From Hymenobacter taeanensis (lineage in GTDB: Bacteria; Bacteroidota; Bacteroidia; Cytophagales; Hymenobacteraceae): a DNA stretch of 64,000 nt. The notes under the pieces are model-generated. The model had not been told where the DNA came from. It did no database searches and worked only from the letters and a program-made list of their open reading frames with translations. Of this stretch, positions 10,601-17,305 are shown in pieces. The stretch is from NCBI RefSeq assembly GCF_013137895.1, contig NZ_CP053538.1, positions 433,501 through 497,500 of the forward strand, in the 5' to 3' direction. A program made the translations under genes and the position numbers. How positions within the stretch are numbered: the first letter of the stretch is position 1; every line of letters begins with the position of its first letter.

Positions 10601-11416
10601 AGCTGCATACACGCGCGGGTCGAAGAGCCGCAACTCAATAAAGGAAAACGGCAGGCCCAGATACAGCATAACCGCTCTGAACAAGGCCAACGACAGGACA
10701 ACCGTAGCGGCGCCTTCTACCACGCGCCCTTGGTTAAAGAACCTACGGGCCAGTTGCAGGCAAGCCGCCAAGTAAAGCCCAAACCCCACTAGCAACAAGC
10801 CTAGCGGTAAGTAACGGCCCGTAATAGGGTCTGACTGCAGGCTTTCTATGGAGAACAGGTACTTTCCATTCTCGGAGTAGATGCGCGGAAGTTTGGTGGT
10901 TGCAGTCTCTTGCACAATCTGCACCATCAGGTCACGGAACAGAGCCCGCTCTGAGCCTTCCCGTAGATATCGGTTGCTGATGCCGTACCCCATTTCCAGG
11001 GGTACGTACGTCAGAATTACGTAAGGCCCGGCCACGTGACGTATGGTCAGGAATTTGCCAAACCTCGTTTCTACTACCTTATCCTCATATACTTGGGTAG
11101 CATACTCGGGTCCAGGCCGCACAATGTGGTCTGACCAATAGAGCAGCTTCTCTCCCCGAAAAATAAACGTTGGGTACGTGGTATGGCCTACCAATGACCG
11201 AAAGCTGATGGTATTAGCGGCTACTTCCTGCGCTAAGGCTGCAGCTTCCTGGTTGGCTGTTTCTTCCGCTGATAATACCTGCTGCTGCAAGCGGGAGGCA
11301 GCTAAACGCAGTACCACCTCTGGCGCCCGGCTGTACCGGTTGCTCACATAGGCTCCAATAAAGCATAAAGCCGCCAGCAGCAATAATGGTACAGGCGAGA
11401 GACGTGTTAGCTTCAA
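7697..11416 (-). CDS. Large multi-domain sensor histidine kinase, NtrY-like
   Basis: A 1239-residue membrane histidine kinase. In order: an N-terminal membrane helix and an extracytoplasmic region to about residue 200; a polytopic block of several helices (about 205-460); a second extracytoplasmic region (about 485-740); further helices; a third small sensor region (about 800-930); a helix leading into HAMP (ILTNPLKLITEKLRQ); then the kinase core. The H-box is QVAHEIKNPLTPMKLSLQF, the N-box NNLLINAVQAVP, and the G-boxes DNGSGIPDEV and GSGIGLAVARRG, all intact. The core resembles NtrY-type kinases, but the N-terminal architecture is far longer than usual. No response regulator lies next to it. 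The start ATG 11416 gives a good membrane helix at once. A rho-independent terminator of the upstream gene lies about 65 bp before it, so it probably has its own promoter. Confidence 0.9.
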   Translation of the reverse strand: MKLTRLSPVPLLLLAALCFIGAYVSNRYSRAPEVVLRLAASRLQQQVLSAEETANQEAAALAQEVAANTISFRSLVGHTTYPTFIFRGEKLLYWSDHIVRPGPEYATQVYEDKVVETRFGKFLTIRHVAGPYVILTYVPLEMGYGISNRYLREGSERALFRDLMVQIVQETATTKLPRIYSENGKYLFSIESLQSDPITGRYLPLGLLLVGFGLYLAACLQLARRFFNQGRVVEGAATVVLSLALFRAVMLYLGLPFSFIELRLFDPRVYAASWLSPSLGDLLLNAMLFVVAAYYTLLLFRRYGVLRWTQHAAGTPRWIVGGVAVLTFFGLLELLFDFYTSSFNNSLLVLDITQSIQFSSIKALLCLAIVLHTVGYLIGFYLLSLVFVSIMRPSTRRLGITLLLFASVLILPFGLVFEQIDLILLGVTLLFFLVLRITGLKTRGAVLPYQVYLFIFLMLGVSSAVGALALYEHFDQQLLLNKQTIANNLLVDNDLQGEYLLAERAVDMAHDPGLRTMLASPFINLDLIRQKVAKYYLRGYFDKYEVNITLFGPNDLAVGMPGSLQQMREFLLQQAVPTDHPNIYLLRGTTSFVSRRYAAFLPVPMAEGDTSHVVLELSLKKLTANSVVPELLMDQKYFQPGLGAELSYAGYENNRLVYSEGNFDYINQLPSTLLRDPRLYSTGLSIDGFQHLGVRGPKGQNRVVVVTTATYSFADWLANFSFLFLLFTCFWVVALGGYLLVRGQYVELLRTNFSTKIQLFLNLGILVPLLVVSIATASQVTNSYKRDLRRLYQRRAQAVQDNLLKNRDLLADSASRVDLVELAENVSGLTETDLNLYNAQGELLVSSQPLIFESGLLSTLINPHAVAELREGGKPRVLLTEQAGSLSFNALYLPLRATATAPGRPGAVLGYVGIPFFDSEKDLDNKLTELISTILNIFTVMFILFLVLAFLASRILTNPLKLITEKLRQTTLTGQNERLAYESEDEIGLLVREYNHMLVKLEDSKKELATQEKEAAWREMARQVAHEIKNPLTPMKLSLQFLQKAIQEQRPNTEELIGKISQTLITQIDVLSDIATSFSTFTNLPAMKPERLDVATVLRRCVALHQGGGNRKIEVRLPPDAEEGRYVVYADENLLVRTFNNLLINAVQAVPADRMAHIVASLELLAGDKVRICIQDNGSGIPDEVKEKIFVPNFTTKEKGSGIGLAVARRGIESAGGAIWFETKVDEGTTFCIDLPLAG

Positions 11417-11470
11417 GGTTCAGCGTAGATAGCGAGTGGCCTACCCGGTTGGGTTTAAGCGCTGATAACA

Positions 11471-11500
11471 AGCAACAAAAATGCCGCCCTTGGGCGGCAT
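11471..11500 (-). terminator. Rho-independent terminator, minus strand
   Basis: The inverted repeat ATGCCGCCCTTGGGCGGCAT at 11481-11500 is a 9-bp perfect stem with a two-base centre. Read on the minus strand it is followed by TTTTGTTGCTT. It ends the oxidase-assembly transcript (small CxxC protein gene at 11636) and insulates the kinase gene that starts at 11416. Confidence 0.8.
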
Positions 11501-11635
11501 TTCCTAACTATGCAATTTTACCTCTGCTATGCGCCTACTACTGATAAACCTAAACGGCCCTTGCAGTGCCTGTTACTTCAAAATGAGGCAGTACTGCGGC
11601 CATGCATCAATAGCAAGCGTTGCCTTCAATAAGGC

Positions 11636-11896
11636 CTAGCGGTCATTCGCTACTTTTTTCTTCTTGCTGTTCCGGTACCAGAAATAGCCTACGGTGCCCA
11701 TTAGTACATACGGAACGGTCATCAGGTACAAAATACCTTTATTGAGTCCGGTGGTATCATAGCCGTCTTTTTCGCTCTGCGTAGACTGCACCTGGGCTTT
11801 ACACATGATGCACTGGGCTTGCACATGCAGTGGCAATACACTTAGCAGCACCCCCAGTAATACGGCTAATGCTCCGGCAAAAAGGGTCTTTTTCAT
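11636..11896 (-). CDS. Small membrane protein with a CxxC motif, last gene of the oxidase assembly unit
   Basis: An 86-residue protein: signal or anchor segment (KKTLFAGALAVLLGVLLSVL), then VQAQCIMCKAQ with a CxxC pair just after the predicted cleavage site, then a second hydrophobic helix (ILYLMTVPYVLMGTVGYFWY) and a Lys-rich tail. The C-terminus should be cytoplasmic and the CxxC on the periplasmic side. The family is unknown to me. Its position after the DUF420 gene and the SCO-like gene suggests a role in assembly of the oxidase or its copper or redox handling, which is an inference from context. A terminator follows at 11471-11500. Start ATG 11896 is the only sensible one for the signal peptide. 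Confidence 0.75.
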   Translation of the reverse strand: MKKTLFAGALAVLLGVLLSVLPLHVQAQCIMCKAQVQSTQSEKDGYDTTGLNKGILYLMTVPYVLMGTVGYFWYRNSKKKKVANDR

Positions 11897-12005
11897 CCTG
11901 TATAAAACTTTCGAAAAGAGATTAATCAGGCCTCATTGGAACTGTGCTTTCAGTACTTGGCCCGCTTCTACCACAACAACCCGGCGGCTAAACAATTCCC
12001 CACCA

Positions 12006-12560
12006 TTAGGTATAGTACGGCGCTATCATGAAATAAACTATTACCCCCGTTACCGAAACGTACAACCAAATGGGGTAGGTCCAGCGGGCAATACGTCGGT
12101 GCTTCTGAAACTGCTCCGTCAGAGCGAAGTACAGGGTAAACAGTACCAGGCCTACCGTAATGGCAGCCAGTACAATGTGGGTGAGCAGGATGAAGTAGTA
12201 AATACCTTTGACAAGGCCTTCGCCGCCAAACTTGGTACTGGCGACCTGAGAATGGTAGGCCACATAGGATACCAGAAACAAAGAGCCCAGCAGAAATGCT
12301 ATTCCCATCATGGCGCGGTGCTTGGCTACATCTTTACGCCGAATAAAGTAGTAGCCAATCATCAGGAATACCGCTGTCAAAGAATTCAGCACAGCATTCA
12401 CTTTGGGCAAGGCCTTCACTTGAGCGCCCTCAATCCGAAACACCTCCGGGAAGAAGTACAGCACTGCTACTGCCACCGGGATTACTGCCCCCAGTACCGC
12501 CGCCATAACCTTGTACTTAGTGAAATTGCCGGGATTAACGGCTGAATTATTCGTGGTCAT
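12006..12560 (-). CDS. DUF420 family membrane protein (CtaM-like oxidase assembly factor)
   Basis: A protein of 184 residues with five membrane helices. It matches the DUF420 pattern, with conserved histidines in HRAMMGIAF, VAYHSQV, LLTHIVLA and QKHRRIARW. DUF420 proteins include Bacillus CtaM/YozB, needed for aa3-type oxidase maturation, which fits the neighbouring cox and cta genes. I chose ATG 12560 (MTTNNSAV); it overlaps the 3' end of the SCO-like gene by 14 bp, suggesting translational coupling. A longer TTG start at 12581 would add seven residues and is less likely. It ends just before a 109-bp gap and the small CxxC membrane protein gene. Confidence 0.87.
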   Translation of the reverse strand: MTTNNSAVNPGNFTKYKVMAAVLGAVIPVAVAVLYFFPEVFRIEGAQVKALPKVNAVLNSLTAVFLMIGYYFIRRKDVAKHRAMMGIAFLLGSLFLVSYVAYHSQVASTKFGGEGLVKGIYYFILLTHIVLAAITVGLVLFTLYFALTEQFQKHRRIARWTYPIWLYVSVTGVIVYFMIAPYYT

Positions 12561-13209
12561 AGGTGTAAAGCAACACTTCAATTTCGGTCATCAGCCGATT
12601 GATTTCCTTCTCGCTGGTGCCATCGTAGATGCCCCGTACGCGGTAATCTTTATCAACCAGAAATACCCGCTGACTGTGTGGTAATTGGCTACTCGCGTCA
12701 GCTGCAGGCGTTAATCTAAACTCCTGCGTAGCCAGTTTGTTCAAGCTCGTTTTGTCGCCCGTCAGAAAGAACCATTTCCCGGCAATAGCCCCGTACTGTT
12801 CAGCATAACGCGAGAGTGCTGCCACCGAATCCTGCGTCGGATTAATGCTGAATGACGCCATTCGTACGCGAGGCTCACGCCTAAACTTTTCCTGCACGCG
12901 CATCAGTTGCGTGTTGAGACGCTGATAATCGGCGCTGCTGGTCTCAAAGAAGCTTGCCACGTAAAGGCCCTTATCTGCCAGCTCCGCCTGCGAAACTTCC
13001 CGCCCAGATTGTGCCGGTAAACGGAAGTCACCGATTTGGTGAAAAACAGTATCGCGCTGCCACGTACCTTCCACCTGCGTGGAATCCACGTGGTCGGGCA
13101 GGTAAGTCGGCAGCGCGTAACGGTTAGTTCCGAAGCTTTTTAGAAACAAAAAAGCCAGAACCGGAACCAGCAGAATAAGGCCCAATACCAGTGTCTGTCT
13201 GGGCCTCAT
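12547..13209 (-). CDS. SCO1/SenC-like protein lacking the copper-binding cysteines
   Basis: A 220-residue protein with one N-terminal membrane anchor (TLVLGLILLVPVLAFLFL) and a periplasmic thioredoxin-fold domain of the SCO1/SenC type. SCO proteins deliver copper to the CuA site of Cox2 using a CxxxC motif and a distal His. Here the matching segment reads YVASFFETSSADYQ, where relatives have a sequence like FTNCETICP, so both cysteines are absent. The distal His is kept (LPHSQRVFLVDKDYRVRG). There is no cysteine in the chain. The gene lies between cox4 (4-bp gap) and the DUF420 gene (overlap), so the context supports an oxidase biogenesis role. It may be structural or regulatory, or may use other ligands. 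The family call is fairly sure; copper transfer is doubtful. Confidence 0.85.
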   Translation of the reverse strand: MRPRQTLVLGLILLVPVLAFLFLKSFGTNRYALPTYLPDHVDSTQVEGTWQRDTVFHQIGDFRLPAQSGREVSQAELADKGLYVASFFETSSADYQRLNTQLMRVQEKFRREPRVRMASFSINPTQDSVAALSRYAEQYGAIAGKWFFLTGDKTSLNKLATQEFRLTPAADASSQLPHSQRVFLVDKDYRVRGIYDGTSEKEINRLMTEIEVLLYTYDHE

Positions 13210-13212
13210 TCT

Positions 13213-13554
13213 TTATGAAACGATATTATCGACGGCAGCACCAATAGCATTACCTTCTGTAACGAGTGCTACCAGCAGCCAAATCAACAAAGCCATCGGA
13301 ATCAGAATGGTCCAGATCAAGCCCTTGGTCTCATGCTTCAGGTGCATGAATTCGGCCACAATGAAAAAGGCCTTAAAGATCGTCAGGATGATGAAGATCG
13401 AGTTGCGCAGCGTGCTGGGGTCCATGGCAAACACGAATACGAATTCAAGTGCCGTGATACCAACCAAAACAAAGAACGTCTTCCAGATCCAGCCCGTGTT
13501 AGGCTTCGGAATTTCTCCAACGTGCGCGGGAGCTGTGTTTACGTGATTAGCCAT
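13213..13554 (-). CDS. Cytochrome c oxidase subunit IV family protein
   Basis: A protein of 113 residues with three membrane helices: IWKTFFVLVGITALEFVFVF, a central helix and LIWTILIPMALLIWLLVALV. It belongs to the prokaryotic subunit IV (CyoD/CaaD-like) group. The mid-protein segment FFIVAEFMHLKHETKG is typical of the family. This subunit stabilises the oxidase rather than carrying redox centres. ATG 13554 (MANHVNTAPAH) is preferred over a TTG 18 bases upstream. It is 4 bp before the SCO-like gene and follows the larger cox3 gene by about 75 bp, in one apparent transcript. Confidence 0.88.
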   Translation of the reverse strand: MANHVNTAPAHVGEIPKPNTGWIWKTFFVLVGITALEFVFVFAMDPSTLRNSIFIILTIFKAFFIVAEFMHLKHETKGLIWTILIPMALLIWLLVALVTEGNAIGAAVDNIVS

Positions 13555-13628
13555 TGTGGTAAGGAAAATCAAAAACCCAGGTAACTATCCGACCCGCAAG
13601 TCAATACTTACCTGGGAATACATGAAAA

Positions 13629-14402
13629 TTAAACGAGGTAGAAGAAGGTGAATACGAATACCCACACCAAGTCTACGAAGTGCCAGTACAAGCCTACTTT
13701 CTCCACCATTTCATAGTGGCCACGCTTTTCAAAGGTACCATTGGTGGTGGCAATGAAGCAGTATACTAACAGGCAAACACCTGAGAATACGTGAGTGCCA
13801 TGGAAGCCCGTAATAAAGAAGAACAGGTCAGCGAACAGCACGGGGCCATACTGGTTCATGGCTAAGTTAGCACCGAAGAAACGCGTGCCATCGGCCATAA
13901 TAGTAGGCTCCTCATGACCACCAATGAAGTGGCTCCACTCCCACGCCTGTGAGCTGAGGAAAGTAGCCCCAAACAAAATAGTCCAGAGCAACCATTTCTG
14001 CACATCAGCCTTATCCATACGGTGGCCAGCCTCTACGGCTAGTACCATCGTCACCGAGCTAAAGATCAGGATCATGGTCATCAAGGCTACAAAGCCCAGA
14101 GGAACATCCATACCATGCAGGCCAGGGAAAGCGTTAAACACCTGATCTGGAACTGGCCAATAGTCAGTGGAGAACTTAAATGCGCCGTGAATCTTTTCGT
14201 CAAACGCAGCATAGCGGTGACGGATCAGGCCATAAGTGGTCAGGAAGGCGGCGAACGTGAAAGCGTCCGACAGCAGGAAGAACCACATCATCAGCTTGCC
14301 ATAGCTGGCTTTGAAGGGCTCGTTCCCTCCGTCCCAGGTGCCGGTGCGCGGCTTATCCAGGGCGGAATCAGGAATCGTCTGCGTCGTGGAAATGGTGGAC
14401 AT
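13629..14402 (-). CDS. Cytochrome c oxidase subunit III (longer paralogue)
   Basis: A 257-residue heme-copper oxidase subunit III with about seven membrane helices. Characteristic segments are LMMWFFLLSDAFTFAAFLTT, a central SSQAWEWSHFI region, and the C-terminal GFHGTHVFSGVCLL and KVGLYWHFVDLVWVFVFTFFYL, all of which match Cox3. The function is structural support of Cox1 and proton uptake stability; it carries no metal. It lies 24 bp downstream of a shorter paralogue (14427-15014). The insert WEWSHFIGGHEEPTIMADG is characteristic of Bacteroidota homologues. Confidence 0.92.
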   Translation of the reverse strand: MSTISTTQTIPDSALDKPRTGTWDGGNEPFKASYGKLMMWFFLLSDAFTFAAFLTTYGLIRHRYAAFDEKIHGAFKFSTDYWPVPDQVFNAFPGLHGMDVPLGFVALMTMILIFSSVTMVLAVEAGHRMDKADVQKWLLWTILFGATFLSSQAWEWSHFIGGHEEPTIMADGTRFFGANLAMNQYGPVLFADLFFFITGFHGTHVFSGVCLLVYCFIATTNGTFEKRGHYEMVEKVGLYWHFVDLVWVFVFTFFYLV

Positions 14403-14426
14403 AGCGTGCGGGGGGTTGACGAAAAT

Positions 14427-15014
14427 CTAGTGGTTCAAAAGTAGGAACAAATACAGGTACAACCAAAGCGCCCCAAGGAAGTGCCAGTAAATGGTCACGT
14501 TGCCAATAGAGAGCATTTGACGGGAATGCACCTGATAATTAAAGCTTTTACGCAGCACCACCAGTAAAAAGATGAGGCCCGTAATCAAGTGAAATCCGTG
14601 TACACCGGTTAATACATACAGAAAAGAGCCGGAAGGGTTGGCATCAGTGCCCCCAAAAAATATCCGGTTATCCACAAGTTGTCCCCACATTGCCCACTGA
14701 CCAGCCAAAAACGCTATTCCAAGCAGGAAAGTCAGCAGCAGCCCCGTACGAGCCTGGGTAATTTCGTCTTTGCGGGCGGCAAACCAAGCCCACTGCATAG
14801 TAGCCGAGCTTACCACAATGATGCAGGTAGTAATCAGGAAACCCGCCGGCAAATCAAATTCCAGCCAATTGCCCTCCTCGCGGCGAACAATATAAGCACT
14901 GGTATAAGCAGCGAAGATCATGGTAATGCTCACCATCATGAGCCAAAGCAGGAACCGCAGCGGATGAACTCCAGTGGCGGGCTGCTTACTAGTTAAAGCT
15001 TCTGCAGGATGCAT
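14427..15014 (-). CDS. Cytochrome c oxidase subunit III (shorter paralogue)
   Basis: A 195-residue, five-helix member of the subunit III family. The signature C-terminal parts are visible: LTGVHGFHLITGLIFLL and IYWHFLGALWLYLYLFLL. The first helix (PLRFLLWLMMVSITMIFAAY) is followed by a hydrophilic EEGNW loop. The tandem arrangement with the 257-residue paralogue is common in Bacteroidota, where both copies are usually kept. It follows ctaB after a 145-bp gap containing small hairpins, so it could start from its own promoter or be reached by read-through. Start ATG 15014. Confidence 0.9.
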   Translation of the reverse strand: MHPAEALTSKQPATGVHPLRFLLWLMMVSITMIFAAYTSAYIVRREEGNWLEFDLPAGFLITTCIIVVSSATMQWAWFAARKDEITQARTGLLLTFLLGIAFLAGQWAMWGQLVDNRIFFGGTDANPSGSFLYVLTGVHGFHLITGLIFLLVVLRKSFNYQVHSRQMLSIGNVTIYWHFLGALWLYLYLFLLLNH

Positions 15015-15046
15015 AAGGTTGTTGTGTTAGAAAGTACCAAAGAGGA

Positions 15047-15087
15047 GCCTAGTAGGTCTCTAGGCCTGCTATTTGAGAACAAATAGC
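15047..15087. other. Two small hairpins in the ctaB-cox3 gap
   Basis: The gap between ctaB and the first cox3 gene (15015-15159) holds two perfect stems: GCCTAG (15047-15052) with CTAGGC (15060-15065), and GCTATTTG (15068-15075) with CAAATAGC (15080-15087), loop AGAA. Neither has a clear U-tract on the minus strand. They could mark an mRNA processing site or a weak terminator. Function is not shown by the sequence. Confidence 0.4.
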
Positions 15088-15159
15088 CGCTTGGTTTTGT
15101 GCACATTCAGCACGTTGTCGCTGGCTTTATTTCGTATTGCTTACGCTCATGGCCACAGG

Positions 15160-16011
15160 CTATATCCTATCCAGAACGAGCGCAATCTGTACAATGGGTA
15201 AATACAAAAAAGAGCCAAACATGATACTCATAGCCGCTTTTTTGCTGACTGTACGCATCAGGTAAAACGTTTGCATCAGGAACAACACTCCACAAATGGC
15301 AGCTACCATCGGATACGTTGTATTCGTCATGCCGAAATAAAACGGCAGCAGGCTCAACGGTATCAGAACCAGCGTGTATGTCATGATCTGAAAAGCAGTC
15401 CGTAAGTCCTTCTTTCCTGGCGTAGGCAGCATTTTGAAGCCTGCTTTCTTGTAGTCGTCGTCTAATACCCAGGCAATAGCCCAGAAATGGGGAAATTGCC
15501 ACATAAACTGAATGCCAAACAGAATCCAGCCTTCCACCCCCAAGTATCCCGTAGCCGCTACCCAGCCTATCAAAGGTGGCAGCCCACCTGGAATAGCTCC
15601 TACTGCTACGCAAATGGGGGAAATAGTTTTGAGTGGTGTATAAATAAAGCCGTACAGAATCAGTGAAACCAGTGACAGGGCCGCTGCCAACGGATTAAAG
15701 AAATACGCTAGCAGCCCTAGGCCTATCACTCCCAACACCACGGTAAAAACCCAAGCTTCCGTAACCGACAGTACGCCCATGGGTAAGGGTCGTTTTGCCG
15801 TACGCTTCATCTGCTTATCAAGCTCAATCTCAAAAATCTGATTGATTGTGTTAGCAGACCCTGTCACTGCTAGGCCACCCACCATAACCAGCAGGGCCTT
15901 ACCCCAATCAAGCTCATGGGCTCCCAGCAAATACCCGATAGCGCTTGAAAAGGCTACTGTCAGCGCTAGCCGGAACTTGATTAACTGAAAAAACGCCCTG
16001 GCTTTACTCAT
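15160..16011 (-). CDS. ctaB: Protoheme IX farnesyltransferase (heme O synthase)
   Basis: A 283-residue UbiA-family prenyltransferase that adds farnesyl to heme B to make heme O, the precursor of heme A. Multi-helix layout with the family's first Asn/Asp-rich loop (TINQIFEIELDKQMKRTAKRP) and a second loop with DDDYKKAGFKMLP, both on the active-site side. ATG 16011 (MSKARAFFQLIKFRLALTV) places the standard N-terminus in front of helix 1; a TTG start 51 bases upstream would overlap close to the ctaA stop and adds a non-conserved extension. It lies 53 bp downstream of ctaA on the same strand, supplying the substrate used by CtaA. Confidence 0.93.
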   Translation of the reverse strand: MSKARAFFQLIKFRLALTVAFSSAIGYLLGAHELDWGKALLVMVGGLAVTGSANTINQIFEIELDKQMKRTAKRPLPMGVLSVTEAWVFTVVLGVIGLGLLAYFFNPLAAALSLVSLILYGFIYTPLKTISPICVAVGAIPGGLPPLIGWVAATGYLGVEGWILFGIQFMWQFPHFWAIAWVLDDDYKKAGFKMLPTPGKKDLRTAFQIMTYTLVLIPLSLLPFYFGMTNTTYPMVAAICGVLFLMQTFYLMRTVSKKAAMSIMFGSFLYLPIVQIALVLDRI

Positions 16012-16064
16012 CAACTGTACAAACAAGTGGCCGGGCAAAATGCACCCGGAACGGGGCCGCAAAG

Positions 16065-17144
16065 TTACGCAACAACGGCCGGAATAGCGGTCTGCTGCTG
16101 CAATTTAGTAGCCCGTCGGTAGTCAATAAGCGCAACAAACTGCGCCCCAAATAACAATGTGGCAATTGTAAGATGTACTGGCTGCACTATAGCAGGGAAA
16201 GAAAAGTATGCTAACGTAACTCCAGCTACAATCTCTAATCCAATGCAAGCCAGCACAGCCGTAGCAAGTACGTGTAGCCTACGCGAAGGCAATAAGTACA
16301 ACCGGTAGGCCAGGTAAACATTTACAAGTAGCAGAAGGGCTGAAAACGTGCGATGGAAACGAAAGGTACCACCAAGCTGGCTCACCCACTCTGCCCGGTT
16401 CAGATAGTTATTGCTGAAGGCCACCATATCAATTTGCTCACGTACCTGAGTCCCCAGCACAATTTGCCCGAAGGTGAGCAGTATTGCCACCCATAGCCAA
16501 GCCGTGAGCCCAGGCACGGGGCGTACTGGCTGTAATAGTTCCTGGGCTCTTTGCGAACGGTCAACCGCATAGATTAACAACGCTACAATCAACAGCGCCA
16601 AGCCCATGTGAATGGTTACCATGATGGGCAGTAGATTCGTTGACACTACCAACGAGCCTAGCCAGCCTTGTACACCCGTAAGAATAAAGGATGCGAAGGC
16701 TAGCCAAAACACCGCCCTGTCTCGGTTCCAATAGGGCGCCGCAAACAGCACCGTCAGAAATACAAAAACACCAATCAGCGCTCCTACTAACCGGTTAATA
16801 TATTCAATCCAGGTTTTGACTGGGTTAAAATCCGTTTCGATGTATTGGGTAGGATGGACAAAAATATCACCTGCCACCTGATGGAAGCCCAGGCGCTCCA
16901 GCTTATTTGCTAGCTTTTTGTTTTTCTCTACTCGCTGCGCAGTATATACCTCTTTATAGTTTGCGGGGAGCTGACTGACATCTGTTGGGGGCACCCACGT
17001 GCCAAAGCATTTAGGCCAGTCTGGGCAGCCCATCCCAGAACCAGTACTACGTACTATTCCACCAACTAGAATTAGCACATAGACTGCCACCACAGTCAAG
17101 ATTCCTACAAAACGAAAACGACGAACGTAATCTAAATCAGGCAT
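16065..17144 (-). CDS. ctaA: Heme A synthase (COX15/CtaA family)
   Basis: A 359-residue membrane protein that oxidises the C8 methyl of heme O to the formyl group of heme A. Eight or so helices are visible. The first periplasmic loop carries RSTGSGMGCPDWPKCFGTW with its conserved Cys pair, and EYINRLVGALIGV holds the conserved Glu and Arg of the COX15 family; EQIDMVAFSNNYLNRAEWV and RFHRTFSALLLLVN follow. ATG 17144 (MPDLDYVRRFRF) is preferred; an upstream GTG at 17183 adds 13 residues. It is the first gene after the tandem terminators that end the act-cox operon, so it should have a promoter in 17145-17206, though I see no clean TAnnTTTG there. Confidence 0.93.
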   Translation of the reverse strand: MPDLDYVRRFRFVGILTVVAVYVLILVGGIVRSTGSGMGCPDWPKCFGTWVPPTDVSQLPANYKEVYTAQRVEKNKKLANKLERLGFHQVAGDIFVHPTQYIETDFNPVKTWIEYINRLVGALIGVFVFLTVLFAAPYWNRDRAVFWLAFASFILTGVQGWLGSLVVSTNLLPIMVTIHMGLALLIVALLIYAVDRSQRAQELLQPVRPVPGLTAWLWVAILLTFGQIVLGTQVREQIDMVAFSNNYLNRAEWVSQLGGTFRFHRTFSALLLLVNVYLAYRLYLLPSRRLHVLATAVLACIGLEIVAGVTLAYFSFPAIVQPVHLTIATLLFGAQFVALIDYRRATKLQQQTAIPAVVA

Positions 17145-17206
17145 TTTGAAGAGGATCAATTTATACTTAGCAAACAATCTCACTCCATCATTTGCTTCAC
17201 CAGACG

Positions 17207-17240
17207 AAAAAAAAGCCAGCTCCGACTAGTCGGGGCCGGC
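17207..17240 (-). terminator. Rho-independent terminator 2 of the act-cox operon
   Basis: On the minus strand an imperfect 12-bp GC-rich hairpin (17215-17240, centre GACTAGTC) is followed by eight T (17214-17207). It lies just downstream of a second hairpin at 17250-17283, forming a tandem terminator that separates cox1 from ctaA. Confidence 0.85.
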
Positions 17241-17243
17241 CTT

Positions 17244-17283
17244 TAAAAAGAAATGGGCCGCTGTAGGTACGGCGGCCCATTTC
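17244..17283 (-). terminator. Rho-independent terminator 1 of the act-cox operon
   Basis: A perfect 12-bp stem GAAATGGGCCGC / GCGGCCCATTTC (17250-17261 and 17272-17283) with a 10-base loop lies 22 bp after the cox1 stop. Minus-strand reading continues into TTTTTAAAGG, a short U-rich run. Confidence 0.82.
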
Positions 17284-17305
17284 TTAAACTAGTGCCATTC
17301 GGCTA

